64,000 nucleotides of DNA from assembly GCF_001577265.1 (NCBI RefSeq), contig NZ_CP014517.1, forward strand, positions 3,260,501 to 3,324,500. The letters are read 5' to 3'. Positions 40,565 through 50,054 of the stretch are shown piece by piece. Origin of the DNA: Variovorax sp. PAMC 28711. GTDB taxonomy: Bacteria > Pseudomonadota > Gammaproteobacteria > Burkholderiales > Burkholderiaceae_C. Made by a program: the position numbers and the translations under genes. The stretch's first letter is position 1; each line of letters begins with the position of its first letter. Under the pieces are notes generated by a model that was not told where the DNA came from, did not search any database, and saw only the letters and a list, made by a program, of their open reading frames with translations.

Positions 40565-41741
40565 TCAGAGTTCCTCGACGCGCCGCGGCGGGTAGCTGTC
40601 CCATGCCTGACAGCCTGGGCAATGCCAGAAGTACTGGTGCGCTTCGAATCCGCACGCTGCGCAGCGGTACCGCATCAGCGGCCGCGTTGCCTGATCGAGT
40701 GCCCGCTGCACCTGGGGTGGTATTTTTCATGCGCAAACGTCTCCCCCGCCAGCCAGCGCGACGCGGCCACCAATGAGGGCTGGCGCGCCAGATGGGCAAT
40801 GTATCCGTCGCGCGGCGCGGGTGCGTCGCCGCCTTCCGCTTCGTCGGACAACAGTGGGATGCCGCCCAGCGCGATGATGGCTTCCAGCACGTCGATCGAA
40901 GGCGTTGCGGCGTAACGCCGCTGCAGCAGGGCCAGTGCTTCGCCGCCGCGTTGCGAGCCCGTTGCGGCTTGCTGCAATGCCGCGGCGTAGAGCGGCAACG
41001 CCAGCGGTGCCGCTTCGGACAAGGCCATCAGCGTGTCGAACGCTGCAGCCGATTCGCCGCTGCGCAGCTGAAGGTTGGCTCTGTCGATCGCGGGCCGCGG
41101 CGCCTGTGGCGCGAGTTCTGCAGCTTCGTTCAACAGTTGCCCCGCTGCCATCAAATCGCCTGCGACGACCTGCTCGGCCGCTTGCTCGCACAGGTGATGC
41201 GCACGGCGAGTGCTGTAGCTTGCCTGTTCGGACTCATCGAGCTTTTGCGCGACTTCGGCGGCTTGCGTCCATTCGCGCGAACGCTCGTAGATGGCCAGCA
41301 GGGAGAGCCGTGCTTCGTTCTCGTAGCGTGTGCTTTCGAGCTTCTGGAGTGCGGCCTCGGCGCGGTCCAGCAGTCCGGCACGAAGAAAATCCTGCGCCAG
41401 CGCGTGCTGGGCGCGGTCACGGTCGGCACGGCTCAGATCGCCGCGTCCGAGCAAGTGCTCGTGGACCCGAACAGCGCGTTGATATTCTCCGCGGCGGCGA
41501 AACAAGTTGCCGAGCGCGAAGTGCAGCTCTTGCGTGTCGGGTCGTTCTGCACGGCCTCGATGAACGCGTCGATCGCCTGGTCCTGCTGCTCGTTCAGCAG
41601 GAAATTGAGGCCGCGAAAGTAAGCCTTCGGGGCTTGCCGGTTCTCCATCCTGAGTTGCCGGATATCGAAACGCGAGGCGAGCCAGCCGAGCACGAATGCC
41701 ACGGGCAGGCCGAGCAGCAGCCAGCTGAAATCAAAGTCCAT
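40565..41741 (-). pseudogene. lapB: LPS assembly protein LapB (YciM), two frameshifts
   Basis: LapB regulates LpxC stability and lipopolysaccharide amount at the inner membrane. The correct protein would be about 392 residues, close to E. coli LapB. It has an N-terminal membrane anchor (residues 5-20), tetratricopeptide repeats, and a C-terminal rubredoxin-like zinc site with CAAC and CPGC. The reading frame breaks twice: near 41539-41541 (after FIEAVQNDP) and at the G run 40714-40717 (after AHEKYHP), each compatible with one lost base. All three frame segments match the family exactly where expected. LapB is normally important, so error is likely. Confidence 0.85.
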
Positions 41742-42027
41742 GCGTGCGCGCCACAGGCAGTTCAGCGCCCGGAGGGAAAGAGTGCGCCGCGGGCAAAGGT
41801 TCGGGTTGTCGTATCGCAGCGCTTCTGTGTTTCCACCAGCCCGGCAGCATGCCCAGCGCGCCGACCACCATGCCGATGGTGAACGCCGCCAGAACGATGA
41901 GAACGAGCGGCGCGCTCCATTCCGTACCGAAGAAAAAGTGGACGGTGGCGTCTTGCCTGTTGTTCAGCGCGAATGAGAAGAGGATAAAAAAAATGGCTGC
42001 ACTCAGCAGCCACAGAAGGTATTTCAT
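41731..42027 (-). CDS. lapA: LapA-domain inner-membrane protein
   Basis: The 98-residue protein has two membrane helices (about 2-20 and 40-62) around the NNRQDATVHFFFG segment, a hallmark of LapA (YciS). It is coupled to lapB by an 11-bp overlap. Its function with LapB in LPS assembly is by family and context. ATG 42027 starts MKYLLWLL. Confidence 0.85.
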   Translation of the reverse strand: MKYLLWLLSAAIFFILFSFALNNRQDATVHFFFGTEWSAPLVLIVLAAFTIGMVVGALGMLPGWWKHRSAAIRQPEPLPAAHSFPPGAELPVARTHGL

Positions 42028-42064
42028 GCACGTCCCCGGTGGCGTGGCGATTCTACTTTTGCCG

Positions 42065-42379
42065 TCACGCCTTGCGTTCCTGCGAATCCAGTTCGGCGGT
42101 GCGCGCATCGACTGCTTCGCGCAGGGCCTTGCCGGGCTTGAAGTGCGGCACGCGCTTCTCGGGGATCTGCACGCTTTCGCCTGAGCGCGGGTTGCGCCCG
42201 ATGCGTGGCGGGCGCCTGTTGACCGAGAAACTGCCGAAGCCGCGAATCTCGATGCGGTGGCCATTGACCAATGCGTCGCTCATCGCATCAAGGATCGTCT
42301 TGACGGCGTATTCGGCATCGCGGTGCGTGAGCTGCGCGAAGCGCGCTGCGAGTTCTTCAACGAGGTCAGAGCGGGTCAT
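42065..42379 (-). CDS. ihfB: Integration host factor beta subunit
   Basis: The 104-residue HU/IHF-family protein begins [11 protein letters not shown] and has the family arms [18 protein letters not shown] and a conserved [10 protein letters not shown] end. IHF bends DNA at specific sites together with the alpha subunit. It lies after rpsA on the same strand, its usual position. A terminator hairpin sits just before it. Confidence 0.93.
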   Translation of the reverse strand: MTRSDLVEELAARFAQLTHRDAEYAVKTILDAMSDALVNGHRIEIRGFGSFSVNRRPPRIGRNPRSGESVQIPEKRVPHFKPGKALREAVDARTAELDSQERKA

Positions 42380-42399
42380 AGGCCAGAAAAACGGAGGCG

Positions 42400-42436
42400 A
42401 AAAAAAAGACAGAGCGGCCTTGCGACCGGCTCTGTC
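42400..42436 (-). terminator. Terminator hairpin after rpsA
   Basis: On the minus strand a perfect 8-bp stem (GACAGAGC and GCTCTGTC, 13-base loop) is followed by a run of seven to eight T. It lies 14 bp after the rpsA stop and 21 bp before the ihfB start. It should attenuate or end rpsA transcription and may leave ihfB on its own or on readthrough. Confidence 0.8.
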
Positions 42437-42449
42437 TCGCTGACGCAGC

Positions 42450-44138
42450 TTACTTGCTGTCGTTGTTGTCCAGCTTGGCACGCAGCAGGGCGCCCAGACT
42501 GGTGGTGCCGGCGTTCTCGCGCGACGACTGCTGGCTCAGGTTGGCCATGGCGCCTTGTTCGTCGACCATGTCCTTCTGCTTGATCGACAGCTGGATGTTG
42601 CGGGTCTTGCGATCCACGTTGACCACCACTGCCGTGACTTCGTCGCCTTCCTTGAGCACGTTGCGGGCATCTTCGACGCGGTCGCGTGAGATTTCCGAAG
42701 CGCGCAGGTAGCCGATGATGTCTTCGCCGAGGTCGATCTCAGCGCCTTTGGCGTCGACAGTCTTGACCTTGCCGGTGACGATCTGGCCCTTGTCGTTCAC
42801 CGTGGTGAACGTCGTGAACGGATCGCTGTCGAGCTGCTTGATGCCCAGGCTGATGCGTTCGCGGTCGACATCGACTGCCAGCACGAGCGCTTCGACTTCC
42901 TGGCCCTTCTTGTAGTTGCGAACGGCGGCTTCGCCGGTTTCGTTCCACGAGAGGTCCGAGAGGTGAACCAGGCCGTCGATGCCGGCAGCCAGACCCACGA
43001 ACACGCCGAAGTCGGTGATCGACTTGATCGGGCCCTTGACGCGGTCGCCACGCTTGGTGTTCTGAGCGAACTCTTGCCACGGGTTGGCCTTGCACTGCTT
43101 CATGCCCAGGCTGATGCGGCGCTTGTCTTCGTCGATTTCCAGAACCATGACTTCGACTTCGTCGCCCAGCGAGACGATCTTGTTCGGCGCAATGTTCTTG
43201 TTGGTCCAGTCCATCTCGGAGACGTGCACCAGGCCCTCGATGCCGGGTTCGAGTTCAACGAATGCGCCGTAGTCGGCGATGTTCGTGATCTTGCCGAACA
43301 GGCGGGTCGATTGCGGGTAGCGGCGCGAAACGCCCATCCATGGGTCATCGCCCATTTGCTTCAGACCCAGCGAGACACGGTTCTTTTCGGTGTCGAACTT
43401 GAGGATCTTGGCGGTGATTTCCTGGCCGGCCTGAACGACTTCGCTCGGGTGGCGAACACGGCGCCATGCCATGTCGGTGATGTGCAGCAGGCCGTCGATG
43501 CCGCCGAGGTCGACGAACGCGCCGTATTCGGTGATGTTCTTGACGACACCGCGCACGACTGCGCCTTCCTTCAGGGTTTCCATCAGCTTCTGGCGCTCTT
43601 CGCCCATGCTGGCTTCGACCACGGCACGGCGCGACAGCACGACGTTGTTGCGCTTGCGGTCGAGCTTGATGACCTTGAATTCGAGGGTCTTGTTTTCGTA
43701 AGGTGTCAGGTCCTTGATCGGACGCGTGTCGATCAGCGAGCCCGGCAGGAACGCGCGGATGCCGTTGACCAGAACGGTCAGGCCGCCCTTGACCTTGCCG
43801 CTGGTGGTACCGGTGACGAAGTCGCCGGATTCGAGGGCCTTCTCGAGGGCGAGCCACGAAGCGAGACGCTTGGCGGTGTCGCGTGAGAGGATGGTGTCGC
43901 CGTAGCCGTTTTCGACCGAGCCGATGGCCACGGAAACGAAATCGCCGGCCTGGACTTCGAGCTCGCCCTTGTCGTTCTTGAACTCTTCGATCGGCACGTA
44001 CGCTTCGGACTTCAGTCCGGCGTTCACGACGACGTGGTTGTGTTCGACACGAACGACTTCAGCGGTGATGACTTCACCGGTGCGCATTTCAGAGCGCTTC
44101 AGCGATTCTTCGAATAGGTCGGCAAAAGATTCAGACAT
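42450..44138 (-). CDS. rpsA: 30S ribosomal protein S1
   Basis: The 562-residue protein has six S1 RNA-binding repeats. Typical segments include [33 protein letters not shown] and [12 protein letters not shown]. It is essential for mRNA binding on the small subunit. ATG 44138 gives [13 protein letters not shown]. There is a 169-bp leader between it and the upstream aroA-cmk gene. The frame is open further upstream without support. Confidence 0.97.
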   Translation of the reverse strand: MSESFADLFEESLKRSEMRTGEVITAEVVRVEHNHVVVNAGLKSEAYVPIEEFKNDKGELEVQAGDFVSVAIGSVENGYGDTILSRDTAKRLASWLALEKALESGDFVTGTTSGKVKGGLTVLVNGIRAFLPGSLIDTRPIKDLTPYENKTLEFKVIKLDRKRNNVVLSRRAVVEASMGEERQKLMETLKEGAVVRGVVKNITEYGAFVDLGGIDGLLHITDMAWRRVRHPSEVVQAGQEITAKILKFDTEKNRVSLGLKQMGDDPWMGVSRRYPQSTRLFGKITNIADYGAFVELEPGIEGLVHVSEMDWTNKNIAPNKIVSLGDEVEVMVLEIDEDKRRISLGMKQCKANPWQEFAQNTKRGDRVKGPIKSITDFGVFVGLAAGIDGLVHLSDLSWNETGEAAVRNYKKGQEVEALVLAVDVDRERISLGIKQLDSDPFTTFTTVNDKGQIVTGKVKTVDAKGAEIDLGEDIIGYLRASEISRDRVEDARNVLKEGDEVTAVVVNVDRKTRNIQLSIKQKDMVDEQGAMANLSQQSSRENAGTTSLGALLRAKLDNNDSK

Positions 44139-44307
44139 TGATGGTTCCTTCCGTCGGGCAGGGTTTGCAGGCGCAAAAAGCGAAATTGCGAGCGACTGCG
44201 TAGGGTCTGGAGACGGCGGTTGTGGGCTTGTCACCCGGGTCAGGTTGAAAAGCCAGCGGGCGGGTGCGCTGTCGCGCGGCGGGGACCTGCTGGATGGAAA
44301 ACACCTC

Positions 44308-46313
44308 TCAGGCGGACCCGAAAGGCTGCGCTTGCTGCCACCAGTTCAGCACCAGAACGACCGATTGTTCGATCGAAAGACTGGAGTTGTCGAGGCGGCG
44401 TGCATCCTGTGCCGGCTTGAGCGGTGCGACGTTGCGGGATGAGTCCCGGGCGTCGCGGGCTTCCAAGTCGGCGCGAAGAGCGTCGAGTGTAGTCGAAATC
44501 CCCTTTGAAATCAACTGCTTATAGCGCCGTTCGGCCCGGTGGGCAGCACTCGCCGTGAGGTACACCTTGAGCGGCGCGTCGGGGAAGATCACGGTGCCCA
44601 TGTCGCGGCCGTCGGCCACCAGTCCGGGCAGCTGCCGAAAGCCGATTTGGAGCGCGCTCAAGGCCGTTCTGACGGCCGGCAGGGCCGACACGCGCGAGGC
44701 GTCCATGCCCGCGGCTTCGCTCCGGATCGCATCGGTCACGTCTTCGCCGTCGAGCAACACTTTGCCCTCCTGGAAACGCAGGGGCAGGGTCCGGGCCATG
44801 TCGGCGATCTGCGCTTCGTGCGCGGGTTCGGCGGTCAGGCCGGCACGCCGCATCGCGAGCCCCGTCACACGGTAGAGCGAGCCCGAATCCAGGTAGTGAT
44901 ACCCAAGGCGGTACGCCACCTCGACGGCCAGCGTGCCCTTGCCTGACGCCGTGGGCCCGTCGATGCAGATGACGGGAACGGCGTCGGCTTCAGCCACCGA
45001 AAACAGCGTTTCGAAGTAGTCGGGAAAGGTTTTGGCGACGCACTGCGGTTCGAGGATGCGCACCGGAACGCGGTCCGGATTGAACGCAGCGAGCGAAAGC
45101 ACATCGCGACGCGGTGGTCGTCGTAGGTCTTGATCGCGGCCGCGCGCCAGGCACCCGCCGCAAGCGGATGCACCCGAATGAAGTCGGGTCCGGACTCGAC
45201 CGTAGCGCCCAGCTTGCGCAGTTCGTTGGCCATCGCATCGATGCGGTCGGTCTCTTTCACGCGCCAGCTCGCGATGTTGCGCAGCATGCTCGGCCCGTCG
45301 GCATAGAGCGCCATCACGGCCAGCGTCATGGCAGCGTCGGGAATGTGGTTCGCGTCGAGGTCGATCGCTTTCAGGGGCCATGCGCCACGGCGCACCGTCA
45401 GCCAGTTGGCGCCGCTGCCGATCTGCGCGCCCATTTGCCGGGCGGCCTCGACGAAGCGGATGTCCCCCTGGATCGACTCGGCGCCCACGCCTTCGATCCG
45501 GATGCCCTCGTGGCCCGCGACGCCCGTTGCAATGGCACCGAGCGCGATGAAATAGCTGGCAGACGAGGCGTCGGCTTCGACGTGGATGTCGCCGGGCGAC
45601 CGGTACGCGCCGCCGGCCGGAATCGTGAAGCGTTCCCAGCCCTGGCGCTGTACCGCGATGCCGAAGCGCGCGAGCAGATTCAGCGTGATCTCGATGTACG
45701 GTTTGGAGATGAGTTCGCCGACGACGTCGATCACAATGTCACGCCGCGCGGCCAGCGGAAGCGCCAGCAACAGGGCGGTCAGGAACTGGCTCGACACGTC
45801 GCCGCGCACCCGGATCGGCGCGTCGAGCGCCAGCGCATCGCGAGCCACCGGATGGATCCGGAGCGGCGGGTAACCGGGGTTGCCAAGATAGTCGATTCGA
45901 CAGCCGAACTGGGTGAGTGCATCGACCAGATCGCCGATCGGGCGTTCGTGCATGCGGGGCACGCCGCGCAGTTCGAATTCGCCGCCCAGCATGGCCAGCG
46001 CCGCAGTCAGCGGCCGCATGGCGGTGCCCGCGTTGCCAAGGAACAGCTCGGCCGACGGCGTGCGCAACTTGCCGCCCAGGCCTTCGATGCGCGTGGTGGT
46101 GCCATCGCGCGAGACTCCGCAACCGAGTTGGGCCAACGCGTCTAGCATCACGCGGGTGTCGTCGGAATCCAGAAGGTCGTGGACCTTGGTCGTGCCGCTT
46201 GCGAGGGCGGCCAGCAGCAGCACACGGTTGGAAATGCTCTTGGAACCGGGGAGCTTCACGGTGCCGCCCGCAGCGGTCAGTGGTGGAAGGTCGAGAAATG
46301 GCGTCGAAAACAT
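44308..46313 (-). pseudogene. aroA-cmk: Fused EPSP synthase/cytidylate kinase (aroA-cmk), one frameshift
   Basis: The N-terminal part is EPSP synthase, which makes EPSP from shikimate-3-phosphate and PEP (PGSKSISNR at residues 22-30, [18 protein letters not shown]). The C-terminal part is cytidylate kinase, which phosphorylates CMP ([10 protein letters not shown]-loop; DGRDMGTVIFP). After the expected AroA end ([18 protein letters not shown]) the frame runs directly into Cmk with no stop, as in other Comamonadaceae fusions I recall. One base is missing in the A run at 45096-45098 (minus TTT), after DDHRVAMCF. The corrected product would be about 668 residues. Both activities are essential, so error is likely. 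Confidence 0.85.
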
Positions 46314-46320
46314 CGTCCGT

Positions 46321-47199
46321 TCAATCGCTGGAAGGTGGAGCGGCAGGCTGCCAGCGGCCGCGCGTGCGGCTCGCGTTGTCGATGGCGCGTTCGAGCGCCT
46401 GCCCGTCGCCGGAAGCGATCAACGCCTCGAATTGCAACAACTCTTTGCGGAAGGCCTGCGACTGGCGCAGCACCTGCTCGCGATTGGCCAGCAAGACGTC
46501 GCGCCACAGGGTCGGATCGCCTGCGGCGATGCGCGAGAAATCGCGAAAACCCGAGCCGGCCAGAGCGAGAAAGCTGGCGCCCTGCGGCTGGCCTGCGATC
46601 GCATTGATGAAAGCGAAAGCCAGCAAATGCGGCAAGTGGCTGACTGCGGCGAAAGCACTGTCGTGCGCCTCGGGCGTCATGGTCAGCACATGGCCGCCGA
46701 CCGCTGTCCAGATTTGGGTGGCGCGCTGCACGTTGGAGCGCAGAGTGGCCTTGACCGGCGTCAACACGATCTGCCGGCGGGTGAACAGGCCGGCGTCGGC
46801 ATGCTCGATGCCAGCGACTTCCTTGCCGGCGATCGGGTGTGCCGGCACGAAGCTGGAGAACTGGTCTTGCAGGCCGCGTCGCGCCGCTTCGATCACATCG
46901 CCCTTGGTCGAGCCGACATCCATCACCAGCGTGTCCGCGGAGATGCCGTGGCGTATGGCCTTGAACGTGGCTTCGGACGCGGCGACCGGCACGGCGATCA
47001 AGACCAGGTCGGCACCCGATACGGCCAACAGGGCCGAAGGTGCCGCCACGTCGATGACGCCGAGTTGGCGCGCGCGTTCGGTGGTGGAGGGCGACTTGCT
47101 GTAGCCGACCACCCGCTTCACCAGCTTCGCGCGCTTGAGCGCCAGTGCGAAAGACCCACCCATCAGGCCGCAGCCGATCAGACCGAGTTGCTCGAACAT
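46321..47199 (-). CDS. tyrA: Prephenate dehydrogenase
   Basis: The 292-residue NAD(P)-dependent prephenate dehydrogenase has the Rossmann motif IGCGLMGG (8-15) and the [13 protein letters not shown] segment. It belongs to the TyrA group without a chorismate mutase domain. It converts prephenate to 4-hydroxyphenylpyruvate in tyrosine synthesis. It lies 7 bp before aroA-cmk and 9 bp after pheA, in one operon. Confidence 0.93.
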   Translation of the reverse strand: MFEQLGLIGCGLMGGSFALALKRAKLVKRVVGYSKSPSTTERARQLGVIDVAAPSALLAVSGADLVLIAVPVAASEATFKAIRHGISADTLVMDVGSTKGDVIEAARRGLQDQFSSFVPAHPIAGKEVAGIEHADAGLFTRRQIVLTPVKATLRSNVQRATQIWTAVGGHVLTMTPEAHDSAFAAVSHLPHLLAFAFINAIAGQPQGASFLALAGSGFRDFSRIAAGDPTLWRDVLLANREQVLRQSQAFRKELLQFEALIASGDGQALERAIDNASRTRGRWQPAAPPSSD

Positions 47200-47208
47200 G
47201 GATGCGAC

Positions 47209-48327
47209 TCAGGCCTTAACCGGGTAGGCGCCCAGCACCTTGTAGAACGCGCACAGGCTGCGCAATTCCGCCAGCGCGGCCGCGACGTTGGGTTGCGAAG
47301 GATGACCGTCGAGGTCGATGTAGAAGTAGTACTCCCACTGGCCGGTGCGCGCCGGGCGCGATTCGAAACGCGTCATCGACACGCCATGGTTCTTCAAGGG
47401 CACCAGCAGATCGTGCAGCGCGCCGGGCTGGTTCGGCACCGAGACGACGAGGCTGGTGCAATCGCGCTCCGACGCCGGCGGCATGGCCAGCGTTTGCGGC
47501 AGGCAGATGATCGCGAAGCGGGTGCGGTTGTAGGCGTCGTCCTGAATGGCATGGGCCACGATGTGCAGACCGAAGCGGGTGGCCGCGCGCTCACTGGCGA
47601 GGCCCGCCCACGCCGGATTCGAAGCGGCGAGCCGGGCGCCTTCGGCATTGCTCGACACCGCACGGCGTTCGGCCAGCGGCAGGTGCTTGGCGAGCCAGTT
47701 CTGGCATTGCGCCAGCGCTTGCGGATGCGCCAGCACCACTTCGATGCCCTCCAGCGAATGGGTGGATCGCAGCAGGTTGTGACGCACCAACAAGGCGACT
47801 TCGCCCACCACGTGGGTGGGCGAGTGGAGGAACATGTCGAGCGAGCGCGTGACCACGCCTTCGTTGGAATTCTCGACGCCGACCACGCCGTATTGCGCGC
47901 TGCCGCTGGCCGTCGCGTGGAACACTTCGTCGAAACTGGCGCAATAGACCAGGTCTGCAGCACCGCCGAAATATTCGACCGCCGCCTGTTCGCAGAATGT
48001 GCCTTCCGGTCCGAGCACCGCGACGCGTTGCGGCGATTCGAGCGCCAAGCAGGCCGACATGATTTCGCGCCAGATGGCCGCGACATGCAGGTCCTTCAAC
48101 GGCCCGCCGTTGCTCTTTTGCATCTTCTCAATGACCTGGGCCACGCGGTCCGGGCGGAAGAAGGGCGTGCCATCGCGCTTCTTGACTTCGCCGACCTGCT
48201 CGGCGACGCGCGCGCGCTGGTTCAGCAATTCGAGCAGGCGCTGATCAAGCGAATCGATCTGGATGCGCAGGCCCGAAAGATTGTCGGAATTCGGAGCGGA
48301 GGGTGTGTCTGGGGCGGAGGCTGTCAT
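47209..48327 (-). CDS. pheA: Bifunctional chorismate mutase/prephenate dehydratase
   Basis: The 372-residue protein has an AroQ-type chorismate mutase at about residues 15-105 (LRIQIDSLDQRLLELLNQRA). The prephenate dehydratase domain has NRTRFAII, the catalytic Thr motif. The ACT domain follows, with the ESRP motif in MTRFESRP for phenylalanine binding. It catalyses chorismate to prephenate to phenylpyruvate and is likely inhibited by phenylalanine. The gene lies between serC and tyrA. Confidence 0.95.
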   Translation of the reverse strand: MTASAPDTPSAPNSDNLSGLRIQIDSLDQRLLELLNQRARVAEQVGEVKKRDGTPFFRPDRVAQVIEKMQKSNGGPLKDLHVAAIWREIMSACLALESPQRVAVLGPEGTFCEQAAVEYFGGAADLVYCASFDEVFHATASGSAQYGVVGVENSNEGVVTRSLDMFLHSPTHVVGEVALLVRHNLLRSTHSLEGIEVVLAHPQALAQCQNWLAKHLPLAERRAVSSNAEGARLAASNPAWAGLASERAATRFGLHIVAHAIQDDAYNRTRFAIICLPQTLAMPPASERDCTSLVVSVPNQPGALHDLLVPLKNHGVSMTRFESRPARTGQWEYYFYIDLDGHPSQPNVAAALAELRSLCAFYKVLGAYPVKA

Positions 48328-48351
48328 CGGTCGGGTGCGCCGCCCTGAAAA

Positions 48352-49473
48352 CTAGGCGTGCGAGCGCTCGAATTCTCGCATGTAGGCCACCAGCGCCTGC
48401 ACTCCCGCGAGCGGCATTGCGTTGTAGAGGCTGGCGCGCATCCCGCCGACCGATTTATGCCCTTTGAGCTGGAGCAGCCCGGTTTCCCGTGCGCCTGCCA
48501 GAAAGGCGTCGTTGTGGGCTTCGTCGCGCAGGAAAAACGGAATGTTCATGCGCGAGCGGCAGGCCGGATCGACCGTGTTGTTGTAGAACGCCGAGCTGTC
48601 GATGACGTCGTACAGGAGCTTCGCCTTGGCGATGTTGCGCCGTTCCATGGCGGCGATGCCGGTGGCGTCGCCCTCGCGTTGTTGCAGCAGCCACTGGAAT
48701 GTGAGGCCGGCGACGTAAATGCCCCAGGTCGGCGGGGTGTTGTACATCGACTGGTTGTCGGCCACCGTCTTGTAGTTGAACGCGCTGGGGCAGATCTCCA
48801 GCGCGCGGCCCAGCAGGTCATCGCGCACGACCACGATCGTCAGGCCAGCGGGCCCCAGGTTCTTCTGCGCGCCACCGAAGGCCAGGCCGACGCGGCGCCA
48901 GTCGATGCTGCGCGACGCGACATGCGACGAAAAATCGATCACCAGCGGCGCGTCACAACCCAGTGCCCGAAGGTCGGGCAACGCCTGGAATTCCACGCCG
49001 TTGATGGTTTCGTTGGTGCACACATGCACATACGACGCGTCGCGGTCGAGCTGCCAGGAGGCAGGGTCGGGCAGACGCGTGTGCTGGTCGGCCGCGTTGC
49101 TGGCGGCAACACGTGTGGCGCAATAACGCTGCGCTTCTTTCTGCGATTTCGCGCTCCAGCTGCCAGTGATCACGAAATCGGCTTTCGTGCCGCGCGACAG
49201 GTTGAGCGGGACGATCGCGTTTTCGCCGAGTCCGCCACCCTGCATGAACAGGATGTGAAAATGCGCCGGAATCGCCAGCAGCGTCCGGAAGTCGGCCGCC
49301 GCCTGCATGGCGATCGCACCGAATTCCTTGCCGCGATGGCTCATTTCCATCACGCCCATGCCGCTGCCATGCCAGTCCAGCATTTCTTCGGCCGCGCGCC
49401 GAAGCACCGCCTCCGGCATCGCGGCCGGTCCTGCGGAAAAGTTGTAAGGGCGCGGGCCGGCTGTGGCGGTCAC
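48352..49473 (-). CDS. serC: Phosphoserine aminotransferase
   Basis: The 373-residue PLP enzyme makes phosphoserine from 3-phosphohydroxypyruvate and also works in pyridoxine synthesis. The start [14 protein letters not shown], the PLP-lysine segment [13 protein letters not shown] and the end [18 protein letters not shown] are family hallmarks. It sits upstream of pheA with a 24-bp gap, and its ATG overlaps the DUF2059 stop by 4 bp. Confidence 0.96.
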   Translation of the reverse strand: MTATAGPRPYNFSAGPAAMPEAVLRRAAEEMLDWHGSGMGVMEMSHRGKEFGAIAMQAAADFRTLLAIPAHFHILFMQGGGLGENAIVPLNLSRGTKADFVITGSWSAKSQKEAQRYCATRVAASNAADQHTRLPDPASWQLDRDASYVHVCTNETINGVEFQALPDLRALGCDAPLVIDFSSHVASRSIDWRRVGLAFGGAQKNLGPAGLTIVVVRDDLLGRALEICPSAFNYKTVADNQSMYNTPPTWGIYVAGLTFQWLLQQREGDATGIAAMERRNIAKAKLLYDVIDSSAFYNNTVDPACRSRMNIPFFLRDEAHNDAFLAGARETGLLQLKGHKSVGGMRASLYNAMPLAGVQALVAYMREFERSHA

Positions 49474-50054
49474 TTCTTGGCAGGAGCCTTGGCAGGCGCA
49501 GCAGCGGGTGCGCGCGCGGGCGCAGGGCCGGTCGGTGCGCCCAGAGCCTTCGCGACGCTTTCGTCCAGCGCCTTCATCTTCGGCTCGATGCTGGCGCGCG
49601 TTTCGGTCACGAGCTTTTCCGTCAAGGCGGTCTGCATCTTTGGATTCAGGTCCTGGTACTTCTTGCTCAGCGGCGAGCTGATCCAGGCCACCAATTGACG
49701 CAGTTCGTCGTCGGTGAAACTCTGTTCAAGCAGAGGGCCGAGCGCGCCGGGCGCGAGTTGCACAGCCTTGTCGCGAACGATCGGGTAGGACTCGTCGAAA
49801 TACTTCTTGAGTTCCGCGTCGGCTGCCTTGGCGGCGGCTTCGCGCTTCTCGGGCGCAACCTGCGTTTGCAGGTAGGCCGAGCCGGCTTGTGCGATCGGTG
49901 CGCTTGACTGTTCGACCAGTCCGCGTGCGAGCGACTCGATGCCGGGGCGCTGCAGATCGACGAATTGCTTGACCAGTGCGGCCTTGTCTTGCGCCATGGC
50001 CATCGAGCCGGTGGCGAGGGCTGCAGTCAAAAGCGCGAATTTGAATTTATTCAT
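49470..50054 (-). CDS. Exported DUF2059-domain protein
   Basis: The 194-residue protein has a signal peptide (residues 1-22, [20 protein letters not shown]). The mature part carries the DUF2059 segment ([21 protein letters not shown]) and a Pro/Ala tail. Its function is unknown. The ATG overlaps the gyrA stop by 8 bp and its own stop overlaps the serC start by 4 bp, so it may be coexpressed with both. Confidence 0.85.
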   Translation of the reverse strand: MNKFKFALLTAALATGSMAMAQDKAALVKQFVDLQRPGIESLARGLVEQSSAPIAQAGSAYLQTQVAPEKREAAAKAADAELKKYFDESYPIVRDKAVQLAPGALGPLLEQSFTDDELRQLVAWISSPLSKKYQDLNPKMQTALTEKLVTETRASIEPKMKALDESVAKALGAPTGPAPARAPAAAPAKAPAKK

